From assembly GCA_003669555.1 (NCBI GenBank), contig QWOS01000038.1, forward strand, positions 1 to 64,000: a DNA stretch of 64,000 nt. The letters run 5' to 3'. The position numbers and the translations under genes were made by a program. The DNA comes from Planctomycetota bacterium (GTDB lineage: Bacteria; Planctomycetota; Planctomycetia; Gemmatales; Gemmataceae). Within the stretch, counting starts at the first letter, position 1. Each line of letters opens with the position of its first letter. Shown in pieces: positions 53,013 to 63,149 of the stretch. Below the pieces are notes generated by a model. That model did not search any database, was not told where the DNA came from, and saw only the letters and a list, made by a program, of their open reading frames with translations.

Positions 53013-53951
53013 TCAAGTCGTTTTTGCGGTTTGCTCCATCCAGCGCAGGGTGTGGGCTAACCCCTCTGACAGCGAAACGGATGGAGAATACCCCAGCAGG
53101 GCCCGTGCCTGGTCCAGATTGGCGCACGAATGGCGGATATCTCCTGACCGGGCCGGGCCAAAGCCGGGTTGTACTGGCTTATCCAGCACCACGCCCAACG
53201 CAGCAATCAATTCCAGCAGGGTGGTCGGCTTGCCGGTTCCGACCTGGACCACCTGTCCCACCATGGCCCGACTTTCCCCCGCAGCCAGCAGCGCCCGCAC
53301 CACATCGCTCACATACACAAAGTCACGGGTCTGCAGTCCGTCACCCAGAACAATGGGCTGCCGGCCCCGCATCAGTGCGCTGGCAAACAGGGCTATCACT
53401 CCCGAGTAGGGACTATCCGGCCGCTGCCGCGGGCCAAAGACATTGAAAAAGCGCAGCCGGGCAGTCTCCAGCCCAAACGATGCGCCAAAGGCCTGGAGGT
53501 ACAACTCCCCGGCCAGTTTGGCGGCCGCATAGGGAGACAAGGGAGAAAGAGGATCGGACTCATGCTGAACAGGCCCGGCGGGTATGCCATAGGCGCTGGC
53601 ACTGCCGGCATACACCACACGCCGCACACCCGCCAGCCGCGCCGCCTGACAAACCGTCACTGTGGCGGTGGCGCAGGCCGCATGGCTCGCCAGGGGATTG
53701 TCCAGGCTGGCCTGCACCGAAGCCAGTGCCGCCAGATGGTAGACCAGTTCCACCCCTCGCATCAGCGGCTCCAGGGCGCTGGCATCCTCAGCCCCGGCCA
53801 CCACCAGATCCACGCCCGGGGGCAGATTCCCCCTTTGGCCGGTGGAAAGGTTGTCCACCACTACTACCCGGTCACCACGGGATACCAGCGCACCCACCAG
53901 ATGGGAGCCGATAAAACCAGCGCCACCCGTCACCAGCACATTCCTGCCCAT
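53013..53951 (-). CDS. NAD-dependent epimerase/dehydratase (UDP-glucose 4-epimerase-like)
   Basis: NVLVTGGAGFIGSHLVGALVSRGDRVVVVDNLSTGQ, YAGSASAYG, SPYAAAKLAGELY. Confidence 0.92.
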   Translation of the reverse strand: MGRNVLVTGGAGFIGSHLVGALVSRGDRVVVVDNLSTGQRGNLPPGVDLVVAGAEDASALEPLMRGVELVYHLAALASVQASLDNPLASHAACATATVTVCQAARLAGVRRVVYAGSASAYGIPAGPVQHESDPLSPLSPYAAAKLAGELYLQAFGASFGLETARLRFFNVFGPRQRPDSPYSGVIALFASALMRGRQPIVLGDGLQTRDFVYVSDVVRALLAAGESRAMVGQVVQVGTGKPTTLLELIAALGVVLDKPVQPGFGPARSGDIRHSCANLDQARALLGYSPSVSLSEGLAHTLRWMEQTAKTT

Positions 53952-53992
53952 GGCCCCCCCCCCAACCCCGTTACGGGGCCTTGTTCCGGCCA

Positions 53993-54901
53993 TCACTCAA
54001 ACAGTGCCGCCACAAAAGCGTCCGGATCAAACGGTTCCAGATCGTCCATCCCCTCGCCCACACCGATCAGTTTCACCGGCAACTCCAGCTTGCGGCGAAT
54101 GGCAAAAACCGAGCCGCCTTTTGCTGTGCCATCGAGCTTGGTGACAATCAGCCCGGTGCTCTGGATGGTTTTCTGGAACTCCTGAGCCTGGGCAATGGCG
54201 TTTTGCCCATTGGTGGCATCAAGGATCATGAGCGCCTCGTGCGGGGCTCCAGGTATCTGCTTGGCCAGGATACGCTGGATTTTCTCCAGTTCCCGCATGA
54301 GGTGGGTTTGCGTGTGCAGTCGCCCTGCCGTGTCGACAATCAGGATGTCATAATGCTTGGCGCGAGCCTTTTCACAAGCGTCGTGCGCCACGCTGGCCGG
54401 GTCGGCCCCCGTCTGTCCCTTGACAATATCCACGCCACTACGCTTGGCCCACAGGGCCAATTGCTCCACGGCCGCGGCGCGAAAGGTATCGCAAGCCGCC
54501 ACCAGAACCTTCTTCCCCTGCTTATTGAAAAGGTGGGCCAGCTTGGCGATCGAGGTGGTCTTGCCTGAGCCGTTCACGCCGGCGATGAGGATCACCGTCG
54601 GGCCGGATTCCGCCAGGTGGATCGATCGATCATCGTCCCCCAGCAGGGTCCGCAACTCTCGCCGCACAAAGGTTTCCACATCGCCGGTGATCTCCCGGTC
54701 GAGGAAGGCCTGACGCACCTGGGCGACAATCTCGCGGGTGACTCCGGCACCCATATCAGCAGCCAGCAGTCGCTTTTCCAATTCCTGCAAGAAGGCCTGA
54801 TCCACTCGCCCCTTGCCGCGGAAAAGACCGGCCACACCCACAAAAAGGTCGCGTGTGCGGGCCAGACCAGACTTCAGTTTTTGCCAGATGGCTCCCAGCA
54901 T
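53993..54901 (-). CDS. ftsY: Signal recognition particle receptor FtsY
   Basis: LIAGVNGSGKTTSIAKLAHLFNKQGKKVLVAACDTFRAAAVEQL, ILIVDTAGRLHTQTHLMRELEKI, LIVTKLDGTAKGGSVFAI, IGVGEGMDDLEPFDPDAFV. Confidence 0.96.
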   Translation of the reverse strand: MLGAIWQKLKSGLARTRDLFVGVAGLFRGKGRVDQAFLQELEKRLLAADMGAGVTREIVAQVRQAFLDREITGDVETFVRRELRTLLGDDDRSIHLAESGPTVILIAGVNGSGKTTSIAKLAHLFNKQGKKVLVAACDTFRAAAVEQLALWAKRSGVDIVKGQTGADPASVAHDACEKARAKHYDILIVDTAGRLHTQTHLMRELEKIQRILAKQIPGAPHEALMILDATNGQNAIAQAQEFQKTIQSTGLIVTKLDGTAKGGSVFAIRRKLELPVKLIGVGEGMDDLEPFDPDAFVAALFE

Positions 54902-55779
54902 GCTTTCTCCTCAGGTTTCAGGTTCCACTGGCTGGTATTCCAGGGAAGCTTCAAAAAATCTTCCTGTGACAATGACCGACAACCCGGGGCGCGTGGCCCA
55001 GGGCCATGGCAATCACTCCCACCGGTCACGCTCATTCCCGCAGCGGCGGCCATGGTTTTCAATTGCGCCACCCGTTTGGCTGAAAAGTCGGGGTACTCGG
55101 CCTCCAGGGCTTGCACACCCTCTCCCGCCAGCCCGGTCACCTGTTCCATGGCGATCCACTCAGGGGGATGGGCCAGACTGCAAAACCCACCCGCCAGCAC
55201 AACCATTTCCACCGCTTCCGGAAGGGGCATGCCAAACGCATCCAGCCTCACCCCAGCGCCTCCCAGCAGCCAGCGCCGGATCCCCTGCTGCACGGTGGCG
55301 ACATGCCCTGTGGCCACCAGATGCTGGGCCAGATGCCTGCGTCCCGGCACAGTGGGCATCACCATATCGGGAATTTCCAGGCCGCGGGCGCGGATCTGGT
55401 TCAGAGCCCCCAGCAAACGGGTCACGCGCCTTTGACGAATGGCAGCCAAACCAGCCAGGAGCGCCTCGTCAGAACCATCCATCCCGTAGGCCAGCAGATG
55501 CAGGTCGCGCCCTTGCCAGGTGACCGAAATTTCCACGCCAAGAATCACGGCCGGGTCACCCGCACGCCGCAAATTGAGGGTTTGCCTGCCACCCTCCAAA
55601 GTATCGTGATCAGTCACAGCCATGGCCGCCAATCCGCTACGCCTGGCCAAATCAAGCAAATCCGGCGGGCTGTAATTCCCATCACTGGCAGTTGTGTGCA
55701 GGTGCAGATCGGCCCGGCCATAGTGGCGGGGCCTGGCGAGCAACTGGCACATGCGTGTGAAAGGCTGACCGCGCGGCAT
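54874..55779 (-). CDS. PHP domain phosphoesterase
   Basis: RADLHLHTTASDGNYSPPDLLDLARRSGLAAMAVTDHDTLEG, ALEAEYPDFS, GMSVTGGSDCHG. Confidence 0.92.
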   Translation of the reverse strand: MPRGQPFTRMCQLLARPRHYGRADLHLHTTASDGNYSPPDLLDLARRSGLAAMAVTDHDTLEGGRQTLNLRRAGDPAVILGVEISVTWQGRDLHLLAYGMDGSDEALLAGLAAIRQRRVTRLLGALNQIRARGLEIPDMVMPTVPGRRHLAQHLVATGHVATVQQGIRRWLLGGAGVRLDAFGMPLPEAVEMVVLAGGFCSLAHPPEWIAMEQVTGLAGEGVQALEAEYPDFSAKRVAQLKTMAAAAGMSVTGGSDCHGPGPRAPGCRSLSQEDFLKLPWNTSQWNLKPEEKACWEPSGKN

Positions 55780-55782
55780 GCG

Positions 55783-56313
55783 TCACCCCGCAAGCGGAGG
55801 TGGGGCCGGAATGACGGCAGGCATGGCGGGATCATCCGGCGGTTTGTCCCCGCGCGGTGGCAGGCCCAGTTCGGCTCGCAACTGCTCCAGATCCTTGCGC
55901 ACCTTGTCGAGCACGCCATGGACAAAAGCCGAAGAATCGGCCCCGCCAAAACGACGGGCCATTTCAATGGCCTCATCAAAAACGGTCCCCGCGGGGATAT
56001 CCCGGGTGTAGAGCAACTCAAAAGCAGCCAGGCGCAGCACATTGCGCTCGACCGTGGCCATCCGCTCCATCCGCCAGTTGTCAGCGGCATGCGATACCCG
56101 CCGGTCGATATCGGCCCGGTGCTCCATCACACCGTCCACCAGGCTGTTGCTGAAAGCACGGGAAGTGGGGTCGGTCAGCCGTGAGTCAATGAAAGCGTAG
56201 CGCAGCTTGATATCACGGTGTGGACGCATGTCCTGCTGATAAAGCACCTGAAGAGCCACATGGCGAGCGCGGGTTCTGCGAAGAGTCATGCGATCCCTTG
56301 AGTGAGTTGCCAA
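55783..56313 (-). CDS. nusB: Transcription antitermination factor NusB
   Basis: RRTRARHVALQVLYQQDMRP, RMATVERNVLRLAAFELLYTRDIPAGTVFDEAIEMARRFGGADSSAFVHGVLDKV. Confidence 0.95.
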   Translation of the reverse strand: MATHSRDRMTLRRTRARHVALQVLYQQDMRPHRDIKLRYAFIDSRLTDPTSRAFSNSLVDGVMEHRADIDRRVSHAADNWRMERMATVERNVLRLAAFELLYTRDIPAGTVFDEAIEMARRFGGADSSAFVHGVLDKVRKDLEQLRAELGLPPRGDKPPDDPAMPAVIPAPPPLAG

Positions 56314-56343
56314 TACTGTTGCCGGACGACACCTGAACCAGGC

Positions 56344-56823
56344 TCAGGGGCGGACCCCAAGAATACTGATCAGATCCGCCATTTCCAGAACCACCTGGGC
56401 CGCTTCGTGCCCCTTGTTTCCCATCTTGCCACCTGCCCGCTGTAAAGCCTGCTCCAGCGTGGCACACGCCAAAATACCATGCGAAACAGGAATGCCCGAT
56501 TCGAGCATCACCCGGGCAACGCCCTGCGTGGCGGCTGAGGTGACCGCATCGTGGTGATCGGTCTCCCCCTGGATCACAGCGCCCAGACAGACCAGTCCGG
56601 CATAACGACCGGTCCGGGCCAGGGCTTGCGCAGCCAGGGGAATCTCAAAGGCCCCGGGAACCCGAATCACATCCACGCGGCCCGGCTCGATACCCAGGCG
56701 GCGGAAAGTATCCAGGGCGCCATTCACCAGTGCGTCGACCACCAGTGAGTTGAAACGCGAAGCCACAATCCCCAGCCGCTTGTCACCGGGCGGGCGGGCC
56801 AACCCTTCGATCGTCTGAACCAT
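56344..56823 (-). CDS. ribH: 6,7-dimethyl-8-ribityllumazine synthase
   Basis: RLGIVASRFNSLVVDALVNGALDTFRRLG, VIRVPGAFEIPLAAQALA, LVCLGAVIQGETDHHDAV, PVSHGILACATLEQALQRAGGKMGNKGHEAA. Confidence 0.96.
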   Translation of the reverse strand: MVQTIEGLARPPGDKRLGIVASRFNSLVVDALVNGALDTFRRLGIEPGRVDVIRVPGAFEIPLAAQALARTGRYAGLVCLGAVIQGETDHHDAVTSAATQGVARVMLESGIPVSHGILACATLEQALQRAGGKMGNKGHEAAQVVLEMADLISILGVRP

Positions 56824-56869
56824 GGCTCATCTCCAAACCTGCAACTTGCCACCAGGAGCCGGCTTACGG

Positions 56870-59035
56870 TCAGCAGGCACCCAGGGTGGCCAAAAACTCC
56901 GCATTGGTCTTGGTCCGTTTCAGGCGCTGTGTCAGGAGCTCCACCGATTCGATTGGGCTCATGTCGGCCAGGGCCTTGCGCAGCACATAAATACGCTTCA
57001 GGTCATCAGGCCCCAGCAGCAACTCTTCCTTGCGGGTGCCCGAAGCATTGATGTTCACTGCCGGCCAGACCCGTTTATCAACCAGGCGTCGATCCAGATG
57101 CAGCTCCATATTGCCGGTGCCTTTGAACTCTTCGAAGATCACCTCGTCGATACGGCTGCCAGTATCCACCAGCGCCGTCCCCAAAATGGTGAGGCTGCCG
57201 CCTTCCTCCAGGTTCCGGGCGGCACCGAAGAAGCGCTTGGGTTTCTGCATGGCTCCAGCATCCATGCCACCCGAGAGAAGTTTTCCGGTGCTGGGCATCT
57301 CGTTGTTGTAGGCACGGGCAAGGCGGGTGATCGAATCCAGAAGGATTACCACATCCATGCCATATTCCACCATCCGCTTGGCTTTCTCGATGACCATCTC
57401 GGCCACCTGGACATGCCTGCTCGTGGGCTCGTCGAAGGTGCTGCTGATCACCTCGCAGCGCGGCCCCTTCACCGTCCGCTCCATATCCGTCACTTCTTCG
57501 GGCCGCTCATCGATGAGCAGGACGATGAGGTAGCACTCGGCATGATTGATGAGCAGGGCCTTGGCGATATTTTGCAGCAGTACTGTCTTGCCGGTGCGAG
57601 GCGGCGCGACAATCAGGCCCCGCTGCCCTTTGCCGATGGGCGAAACCAGATCCACCATCCGCATTCCCACCTCCTGAGGATCGTGCTCAAGGCGGAACCG
57701 GGTGGTTGGATGCAGTGGCGTCAGGTCTTCAAACATCACTTTGCGAGTGAGCAGGTCGGGGTCCTGCTGGTTGATCGCTTCCACGCGCAACAAGGCAAAA
57801 TAGCGTTCATTCTCCTTGGGTGGCCGGATCTGGCCAGCTACCATCGCCCCCGGCCTCAAACCAAACCGGCGAATTTGCGAAGGCGAGATGTAGATGTCAT
57901 CAGGGCAAGGGTTATAGCTGTAATCAGAACTGCGCAAGAAGCCGAAGCCGTCCGGCAATACCTCCAGGGTACCATCCCCAAACATCAGACCGTTCTGCCG
58001 TACCCGCTCCTTGACAATCCGGTAAACCAGATCCTGCTTGCGCAAGCCCCCATACTCTGGAATTTTTTCCGCCTGGGCAATCTCATGCAGCTGCAAGAGC
58101 GACATCTGCTGCAACTGGCTGATGAAAGTGGTGCCCCGCTTGATTTCCTCGTAGCGGGAATTCAGCTCCACTTCGATCTCATCGCCAGAATCACCAGGCC
58201 GCTGAGTGTCCCAGCGGTTCGCCTCTTCGCCTGTGGATTCCCCACCAGCCCTCTCAGCATACTCCCAGTCATTCTCACCGGGAGCTTCTGCTGGCGCATC
58301 TGTTTCGGCGGCTGCGCCAACAGGGACAGATGGCCCGGCAGATTCCATTCGCTTTTCAGCCGCCCTGGAGGCGGTTTCTTTAACAACCGCAACCTCAGGC
58401 CCGGGTTCAACCACTACCACAGGCACAGCCTTTGGCACCACCCCCCGCCCAGCCTTCCTCACCGGAACACGCTCAGGCTTGCTCACCACCTCGGGTTCGG
58501 GCACCACCACAGGTTCGGCTTGGCGTACCACCACGGGCACGGCCTTCTGCGTCACCACAGGGTCGGCTTGCCTTACCACCACAGGCGCGGTTTTTTGCGT
58601 CACCACGGGCTCTGGCACCGCCACAGGCTTGGCTTGCCGCGCCGTTCCTGGTTTGGCTTTCCTCACCACCACGGGCTCAGGCACTGCCACAGGCTTGGCT
58701 TGCCGCACCACCACCCCCGGGCCGGACTTCTGCCCCAATAGCTTGGGATTTTTCACCGGTTTGGTGAAAATCAGGTCATCATCCTCCTCAGGCTTGGCCT
58801 CTTCGTTGGCCTTTGGAGCAGGTGTTTCAGGGGTTTTCTGGACCACTTCAACCGCCACCTTCACGCTGGCGGCTGGTTTCCTGATGCGCTTTACCGGGGC
58901 CTTCGCCTTGGGGGCGACAGGTACAGGTTTCGGTGCCTCAGGAATGGCCGCCACCGGTTTTTTACGCGAACGGGGGAGAGGCTTCTTCGGAAGCTCTTCG
59001 GGAACGGCATCAGGCACTGACTCATTATCCTGCAT
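56870..59035 (-). CDS. rho: Transcription termination factor Rho with a long N-terminal extension
   Basis: [92 protein letters not shown]. Confidence 0.96.
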   Translation of the reverse strand: MQDNESVPDAVPEELPKKPLPRSRKKPVAAIPEAPKPVPVAPKAKAPVKRIRKPAASVKVAVEVVQKTPETPAPKANEEAKPEEDDDLIFTKPVKNPKLLGQKSGPGVVVRQAKPVAVPEPVVVRKAKPGTARQAKPVAVPEPVVTQKTAPVVVRQADPVVTQKAVPVVVRQAEPVVVPEPEVVSKPERVPVRKAGRGVVPKAVPVVVVEPGPEVAVVKETASRAAEKRMESAGPSVPVGAAAETDAPAEAPGENDWEYAERAGGESTGEEANRWDTQRPGDSGDEIEVELNSRYEEIKRGTTFISQLQQMSLLQLHEIAQAEKIPEYGGLRKQDLVYRIVKERVRQNGLMFGDGTLEVLPDGFGFLRSSDYSYNPCPDDIYISPSQIRRFGLRPGAMVAGQIRPPKENERYFALLRVEAINQQDPDLLTRKVMFEDLTPLHPTTRFRLEHDPQEVGMRMVDLVSPIGKGQRGLIVAPPRTGKTVLLQNIAKALLINHAECYLIVLLIDERPEEVTDMERTVKGPRCEVISSTFDEPTSRHVQVAEMVIEKAKRMVEYGMDVVILLDSITRLARAYNNEMPSTGKLLSGGMDAGAMQKPKRFFGAARNLEEGGSLTILGTALVDTGSRIDEVIFEEFKGTGNMELHLDRRLVDKRVWPAVNINASGTRKEELLLGPDDLKRIYVLRKALADMSPIESVELLTQRLKRTKTNAEFLATLGAC

Positions 59036-59261
59036 GGTTTCTCTTGGGTCCTATTCGCCACAAAGCAAAGCGGGGTCCTTGCTTGGAATTCCTTCTGTTC
59101 AATCGCTCCCCTGGATCAGGGCCGAAAAAGGGAGGAGTTCAGGAAAGGCACTGGCAAAGCGTCAGAGGCTCGGTGGGCTCAATCAGTTGTTCGTTTCATC
59201 CTACCGTCATGGAAGCTACCGGGTAGACCTGGATCCATTGCGACCCAGCATTTTCATACTA

Positions 59262-59894
59262 TCAGTTCATTGGCTCACGGAGCGAATCCTTTTCTGCAAA
59301 ATTATCGTCACTGGAATGCTCTTCACCAGAATTGTTGAACACATCATCTGACATGAGGCGCTTGTTGGTCAAGGGAATCTGGGCGCCTTCTCGTAATCTC
59401 CACATTTTTTCCGTCCAGCCTGGCCGGGAAAGTACCCGCCGCAACCGCACCGCATCCGGGGCGTCCACAAAAATCAGCCGGTCCACCTCGTCGCGCCAGC
59501 CTGCTTCCAGCAACAGGGCCACATCCAGAACCACCCGCCGGGCCCCCGGCCTGGATTTCTCGATGGCAACCTGCTCCCGAATCCGCTGGCGAATCCACGG
59601 ATGCGTCACGGCTTCGAGCTCCGCCAGCAGCTCCGGACTGGAAAAAACCAGCTCCCCCAGCCGCTGCCGGTTCAACTCTCCATCCGTTTGCAGCAGGCCT
59701 TTACTAAAATTCCCCAGCCGCCGAATCACCTCAGCCTTCACCTCGGGCTGCCTCAACGCCTCATGACCCAGCTTGTCGGCATCGATCGGGCAAGTGCCTC
59801 CAGCCCTGGCCAGCTTGCGAGCCACATGGCTCTTGCCACTGCCTATCCCCCCCACCACACCCCAGACGGAAATACGGCCTGGCAACTCATCCAC
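59262..59894 (-). CDS. coaE: Dephospho-CoA kinase
   Basis: VDELPGRISVWGVVGGIGSGKSHVARKLARAGGTCPIDADKLGHEAL, HPWIRQRIREQV, VLDVALLLEAGW. GTG start at 59894 overlaps the polA stop by 8 nt. Confidence 0.9.
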   Translation of the reverse strand: MDELPGRISVWGVVGGIGSGKSHVARKLARAGGTCPIDADKLGHEALRQPEVKAEVIRRLGNFSKGLLQTDGELNRQRLGELVFSSPELLAELEAVTHPWIRQRIREQVAIEKSRPGARRVVLDVALLLEAGWRDEVDRLIFVDAPDAVRLRRVLSRPGWTEKMWRLREGAQIPLTNKRLMSDDVFNNSGEEHSSDDNFAEKDSLREPMN

Positions 59895-62865
59895 TGGCCT
59901 GCCCCCCCGCCGGAAAGTGTATTTCCGCCACATCCAGCCAGTTTGGCCCGGCCGCCACATCCACCTCCAGGGGCACCCGCAACTCCACACGCCCCGCCAA
60001 AGCGTCCACCATGCAGGTACGCAGCCTCCCCGCCAGGCGTTCAACCTCCTCGAGGGGGGCCTCCAGCACCAGTTCGTCATGGATCTGCAACACCATGCGG
60101 CCCACAAACCCTTCGGCGGGCAACACCCGGTCCACTTCCAGCATGGCCAGCTTGATGAGGTCAGCGGCTGATCCCTGCACCTCCATGTTGATAGCCTCAC
60201 GCTCGGGCTGGTTCCGCTGCCGATATGTAGAGGTGGCCCGCACACCCTCGATATGCCTCACCCGGCCCAGCAGGGTCCGCACCACTCCGGTGGTACAGGC
60301 CTGATCCAGCAAACGCTGCTGCCAGGAAAGCACCGCAGGGTACCGCTCGAAATAAGCTTCGATGAATCGGCCCGACTCATCACGGGAAATCCCCAGGCGG
60401 GCCGCCAGGCCAAAGGCGCTGATGCCATAAATCACACCGAAATTCACCATCTTGGCGGTTCGACGCATCGCATCGTCCACGGTTTCGATACTCACCCCAT
60501 ACAGTTCGCCGGCCACTGCGGAATGCACATCCACGCCCGCCCTGAAGGCTCCGAGCAAGGCCTCGTCACCACTCAGGTGAGCCAGCAGGCGCAATTCGAT
60601 CTGGCTGTAATCAGCGGAGATCAGGCTCCAGCCTGGCCTGGCAATAAAAGCCTGACGGATCTGCTGCCCCATCTCCCGCCGCACCGGGATGTTCTGCAGG
60701 TTGGGATCACTGGACGAAAGGCGCCCGGTTGCCGCCACCGTCTGATTGAACGAGGCATGGATTCGCCCCGCGGCGTCGGCCAGCCCCGGCAGGGCATCGA
60801 CATAGGTACCTTTTAACTTGCTCACCTGACGATGGCGCAACAGCATGGCGGGCACATCGCTGCCAGGCAGACCAAGGGCGACCAGATGTTCCAGGGTTTC
60901 CTGGTCTGTGCTGGCTTCACCCGTCACCCCGGTCTTGCGCTGGGTGGGCAATCCCAGGTCATCAAAAAGCACCTGCCTGAGTTGCGGTAGCGACTGGAGG
61001 TTGAATTCCCGTCCCACCCGGGCATAAACATTTGCCTCGATGGCTGCCAGCTCCCCGCCCATTTCGCGGCCAAGCTGCTCCAGCCGTCCCCGATCAACCA
61101 GCACCCCCTCCGCCTCCATGCGAGCCAGGACACCAATAAGCGGTAATTCCAGGGTGTGGTAAATACTGGTCAGGGAGGCCGCGCCATCCCCCGCCTCGGC
61201 CAGCAGCCCCTCCAGCTTGCCAGCCAGTTGCCAGGCGGCATCAGCGTCCTCACAGGCATAGCGTGACACCAGGGCCACTTCCACTTCATCCATTCGCTTC
61301 TGGGGTTGCTTGCGGCCAGACTTGCCGATGAGTTCCACGATGGGAATCATCCGGTGACCCAGATAGCGACGGGAAAGCTCATCCAGACCGTGGCTGCGTT
61401 CGCCTGCGTGGAGCAGGTAGTCGGCAACCATGGGATCCCCGGCTATGCCCCGCAGGGCGATACCTGCGTTTTGCAGCACCAATTGCTCGTATTTGATATT
61501 CTGATTCACCTTGCCGATGGCAGGATTCTCAAAAATCGGCTTCAGGTCAGCCAGCACCTGTTCGGCATCCAGACAGGTGTCACCCGCTGGACCCCGCAAT
61601 GCCACATAATGGGCCACACCTGCCCGCGCGCACAGGGCGATACCAACGATCCGCGCCTGCAATGGATCCAGACTCGTGGTTTCCAGGTCAAAGGCAAACC
61701 GTTTCCATCCCAGCACTTCCGCCAGAAGCAGGCCCCACTTTTCCGGGGTTGTCACCGCCTGGTATCCGGAATAATCCCAGGGGTCCAGGGGCTCATTTGC
61801 AGTGATAGCCGCAGCGTCCTGGTCCGGATTGGCTTCCGAAGGCCCCGGAACCGCCGCCGGGGCGCTGAACAGGTCACCCTGAACCCCCGGCCCAGAACGG
61901 ACCGGCCTGGAGGCCACGCGGCTGGCTGGACGGGCGCTGGCAGCCCCGGGGGCTGAACCGCCACGGGCTATCTGGTCAAACTGGGCAACCAGGGAGCGAA
62001 ACCCCAGCTCCCTGAAAAGTTCGGCCGCCGCAGGGGCATCGGGTTCGCGCAGGCGCCAAGCCTCCCAATCGATGGGAATGGGAACGCTGGTATCCAGCCT
62101 GACCAGATCCCGGCTCATCTCCACCTGGGGCCAACTGGCCTGGAGCACCTGGCCTTTTTTTCCCGGAATACTGGCCAGATTGGCTCGCAATCCTTCCAGG
62201 GTGCCGTATTCCTGCAGCCATTTCTGGGCCGTCTTCGGGCCCACGCCGGGGGCCCCTGGCACATGGTCCACTGAGTCGCCCACCAGGGCCTGGAGGTCCA
62301 CCACCTGCCCGGCGGTCACCCCCCAGTCCCGCAGCAGGTCATCCTCGTTGAAGTACAGGTCTTTGCGCATGTTATAGAGGCGCACATGTTTGCTGAGCAG
62401 TTGCCGGCAATCTTTATCCGAAGTGCAGAGCAGCGTATCCAGCCCCCTCGAGGTGGCGCTGGTGGCTAAAGTGGCCATGATGTCGTCGGCCTCAAACCCC
62501 TCCATCGCCAGCCTGGGCAACCGCAATACTGCCAGCAATTTTTCCAGCCACGGAATCTGGGTGGCAAGATCCACCGGCATGGGGGGGCGGTGCGATTTGT
62601 ACTCGGGGTAGATCTGATGTCGGAAAGTGGGCCCGCTCAGATCCAGGGCGCAAACGAGATATGTGGGTTTTTTCGCGCGCAGCGATACCAGGTCACGCGC
62701 CATCCCGAAGAGGGCATTGGTGGGCAACCCCTGGGGGCTGGTCATGGCTGGAATGGCATGGAAAACCTGAAAAAGCAGCGAAAAAGTATCGACCACCACC
62801 AGCGTCTCGCCTTCGGCGTGTAAGGATGGCACTGGGGGCATGACTGAATCGGTGGGGGAATCCAT
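59887..62865 (-). CDS. polA: DNA polymerase I
   Basis: 5'-3' exo region (VVDTFSLLFQVFHAIPAM..DDIMATLA), DEDD 3'-5' exo (FAFDLETTSLDPLQARIVGIAL), polymerase motifs (SADYSQIELRLLAHLSGD, RRTAKMVNFGVIYGISAFGLAARLGI, LQIHDELVLE). Confidence 0.97.
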   Translation of the reverse strand: MDSPTDSVMPPVPSLHAEGETLVVVDTFSLLFQVFHAIPAMTSPQGLPTNALFGMARDLVSLRAKKPTYLVCALDLSGPTFRHQIYPEYKSHRPPMPVDLATQIPWLEKLLAVLRLPRLAMEGFEADDIMATLATSATSRGLDTLLCTSDKDCRQLLSKHVRLYNMRKDLYFNEDDLLRDWGVTAGQVVDLQALVGDSVDHVPGAPGVGPKTAQKWLQEYGTLEGLRANLASIPGKKGQVLQASWPQVEMSRDLVRLDTSVPIPIDWEAWRLREPDAPAAAELFRELGFRSLVAQFDQIARGGSAPGAASARPASRVASRPVRSGPGVQGDLFSAPAAVPGPSEANPDQDAAAITANEPLDPWDYSGYQAVTTPEKWGLLLAEVLGWKRFAFDLETTSLDPLQARIVGIALCARAGVAHYVALRGPAGDTCLDAEQVLADLKPIFENPAIGKVNQNIKYEQLVLQNAGIALRGIAGDPMVADYLLHAGERSHGLDELSRRYLGHRMIPIVELIGKSGRKQPQKRMDEVEVALVSRYACEDADAAWQLAGKLEGLLAEAGDGAASLTSIYHTLELPLIGVLARMEAEGVLVDRGRLEQLGREMGGELAAIEANVYARVGREFNLQSLPQLRQVLFDDLGLPTQRKTGVTGEASTDQETLEHLVALGLPGSDVPAMLLRHRQVSKLKGTYVDALPGLADAAGRIHASFNQTVAATGRLSSSDPNLQNIPVRREMGQQIRQAFIARPGWSLISADYSQIELRLLAHLSGDEALLGAFRAGVDVHSAVAGELYGVSIETVDDAMRRTAKMVNFGVIYGISAFGLAARLGISRDESGRFIEAYFERYPAVLSWQQRLLDQACTTGVVRTLLGRVRHIEGVRATSTYRQRNQPEREAINMEVQGSAADLIKLAMLEVDRVLPAEGFVGRMVLQIHDELVLEAPLEEVERLAGRLRTCMVDALAGRVELRVPLEVDVAAGPNWLDVAEIHFPAGGQASG

Positions 62866-63149
62866 GGAATCGGGCCAAACTCGGGTGGAAGGGATGGGAA
62901 AAAAAAGCTGGACGGAACGAACCGGGCCCGTCTTGCCAAGGTAGAATGTATCAGTTTGCCTGGCTCAAGCCTTCCAGGAGTGCTGTCTGGTGGACTGGTG
63001 TGGGTTATAACGGTCTGATAGTTGCAGATTACTGTCGGGCGGATTGACTCGCCCCATGCGTGGATTAGAGTCCAATTGAACCTATAGGCTCGGCGTGTTG
63101 CGTGTTTTGGCGCATCGCTCCGGCAAGCTGTAACGCGCAGGAGCGGAAC

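Noticed and set aside
56822-58741. 639-aa plus-strand ORF opposite rho
   Set aside because: Antisense shadow of the confidently identified rho gene; low-complexity Leu/His/Arg-rich translation with no recognisable domain.
58206-59351. 381-aa plus-strand Ser/Thr/Gly/Ala-rich ORF
   Set aside because: Antisense to the repetitive Rho N-terminal extension; composition mirrors the repeats on the coding strand.
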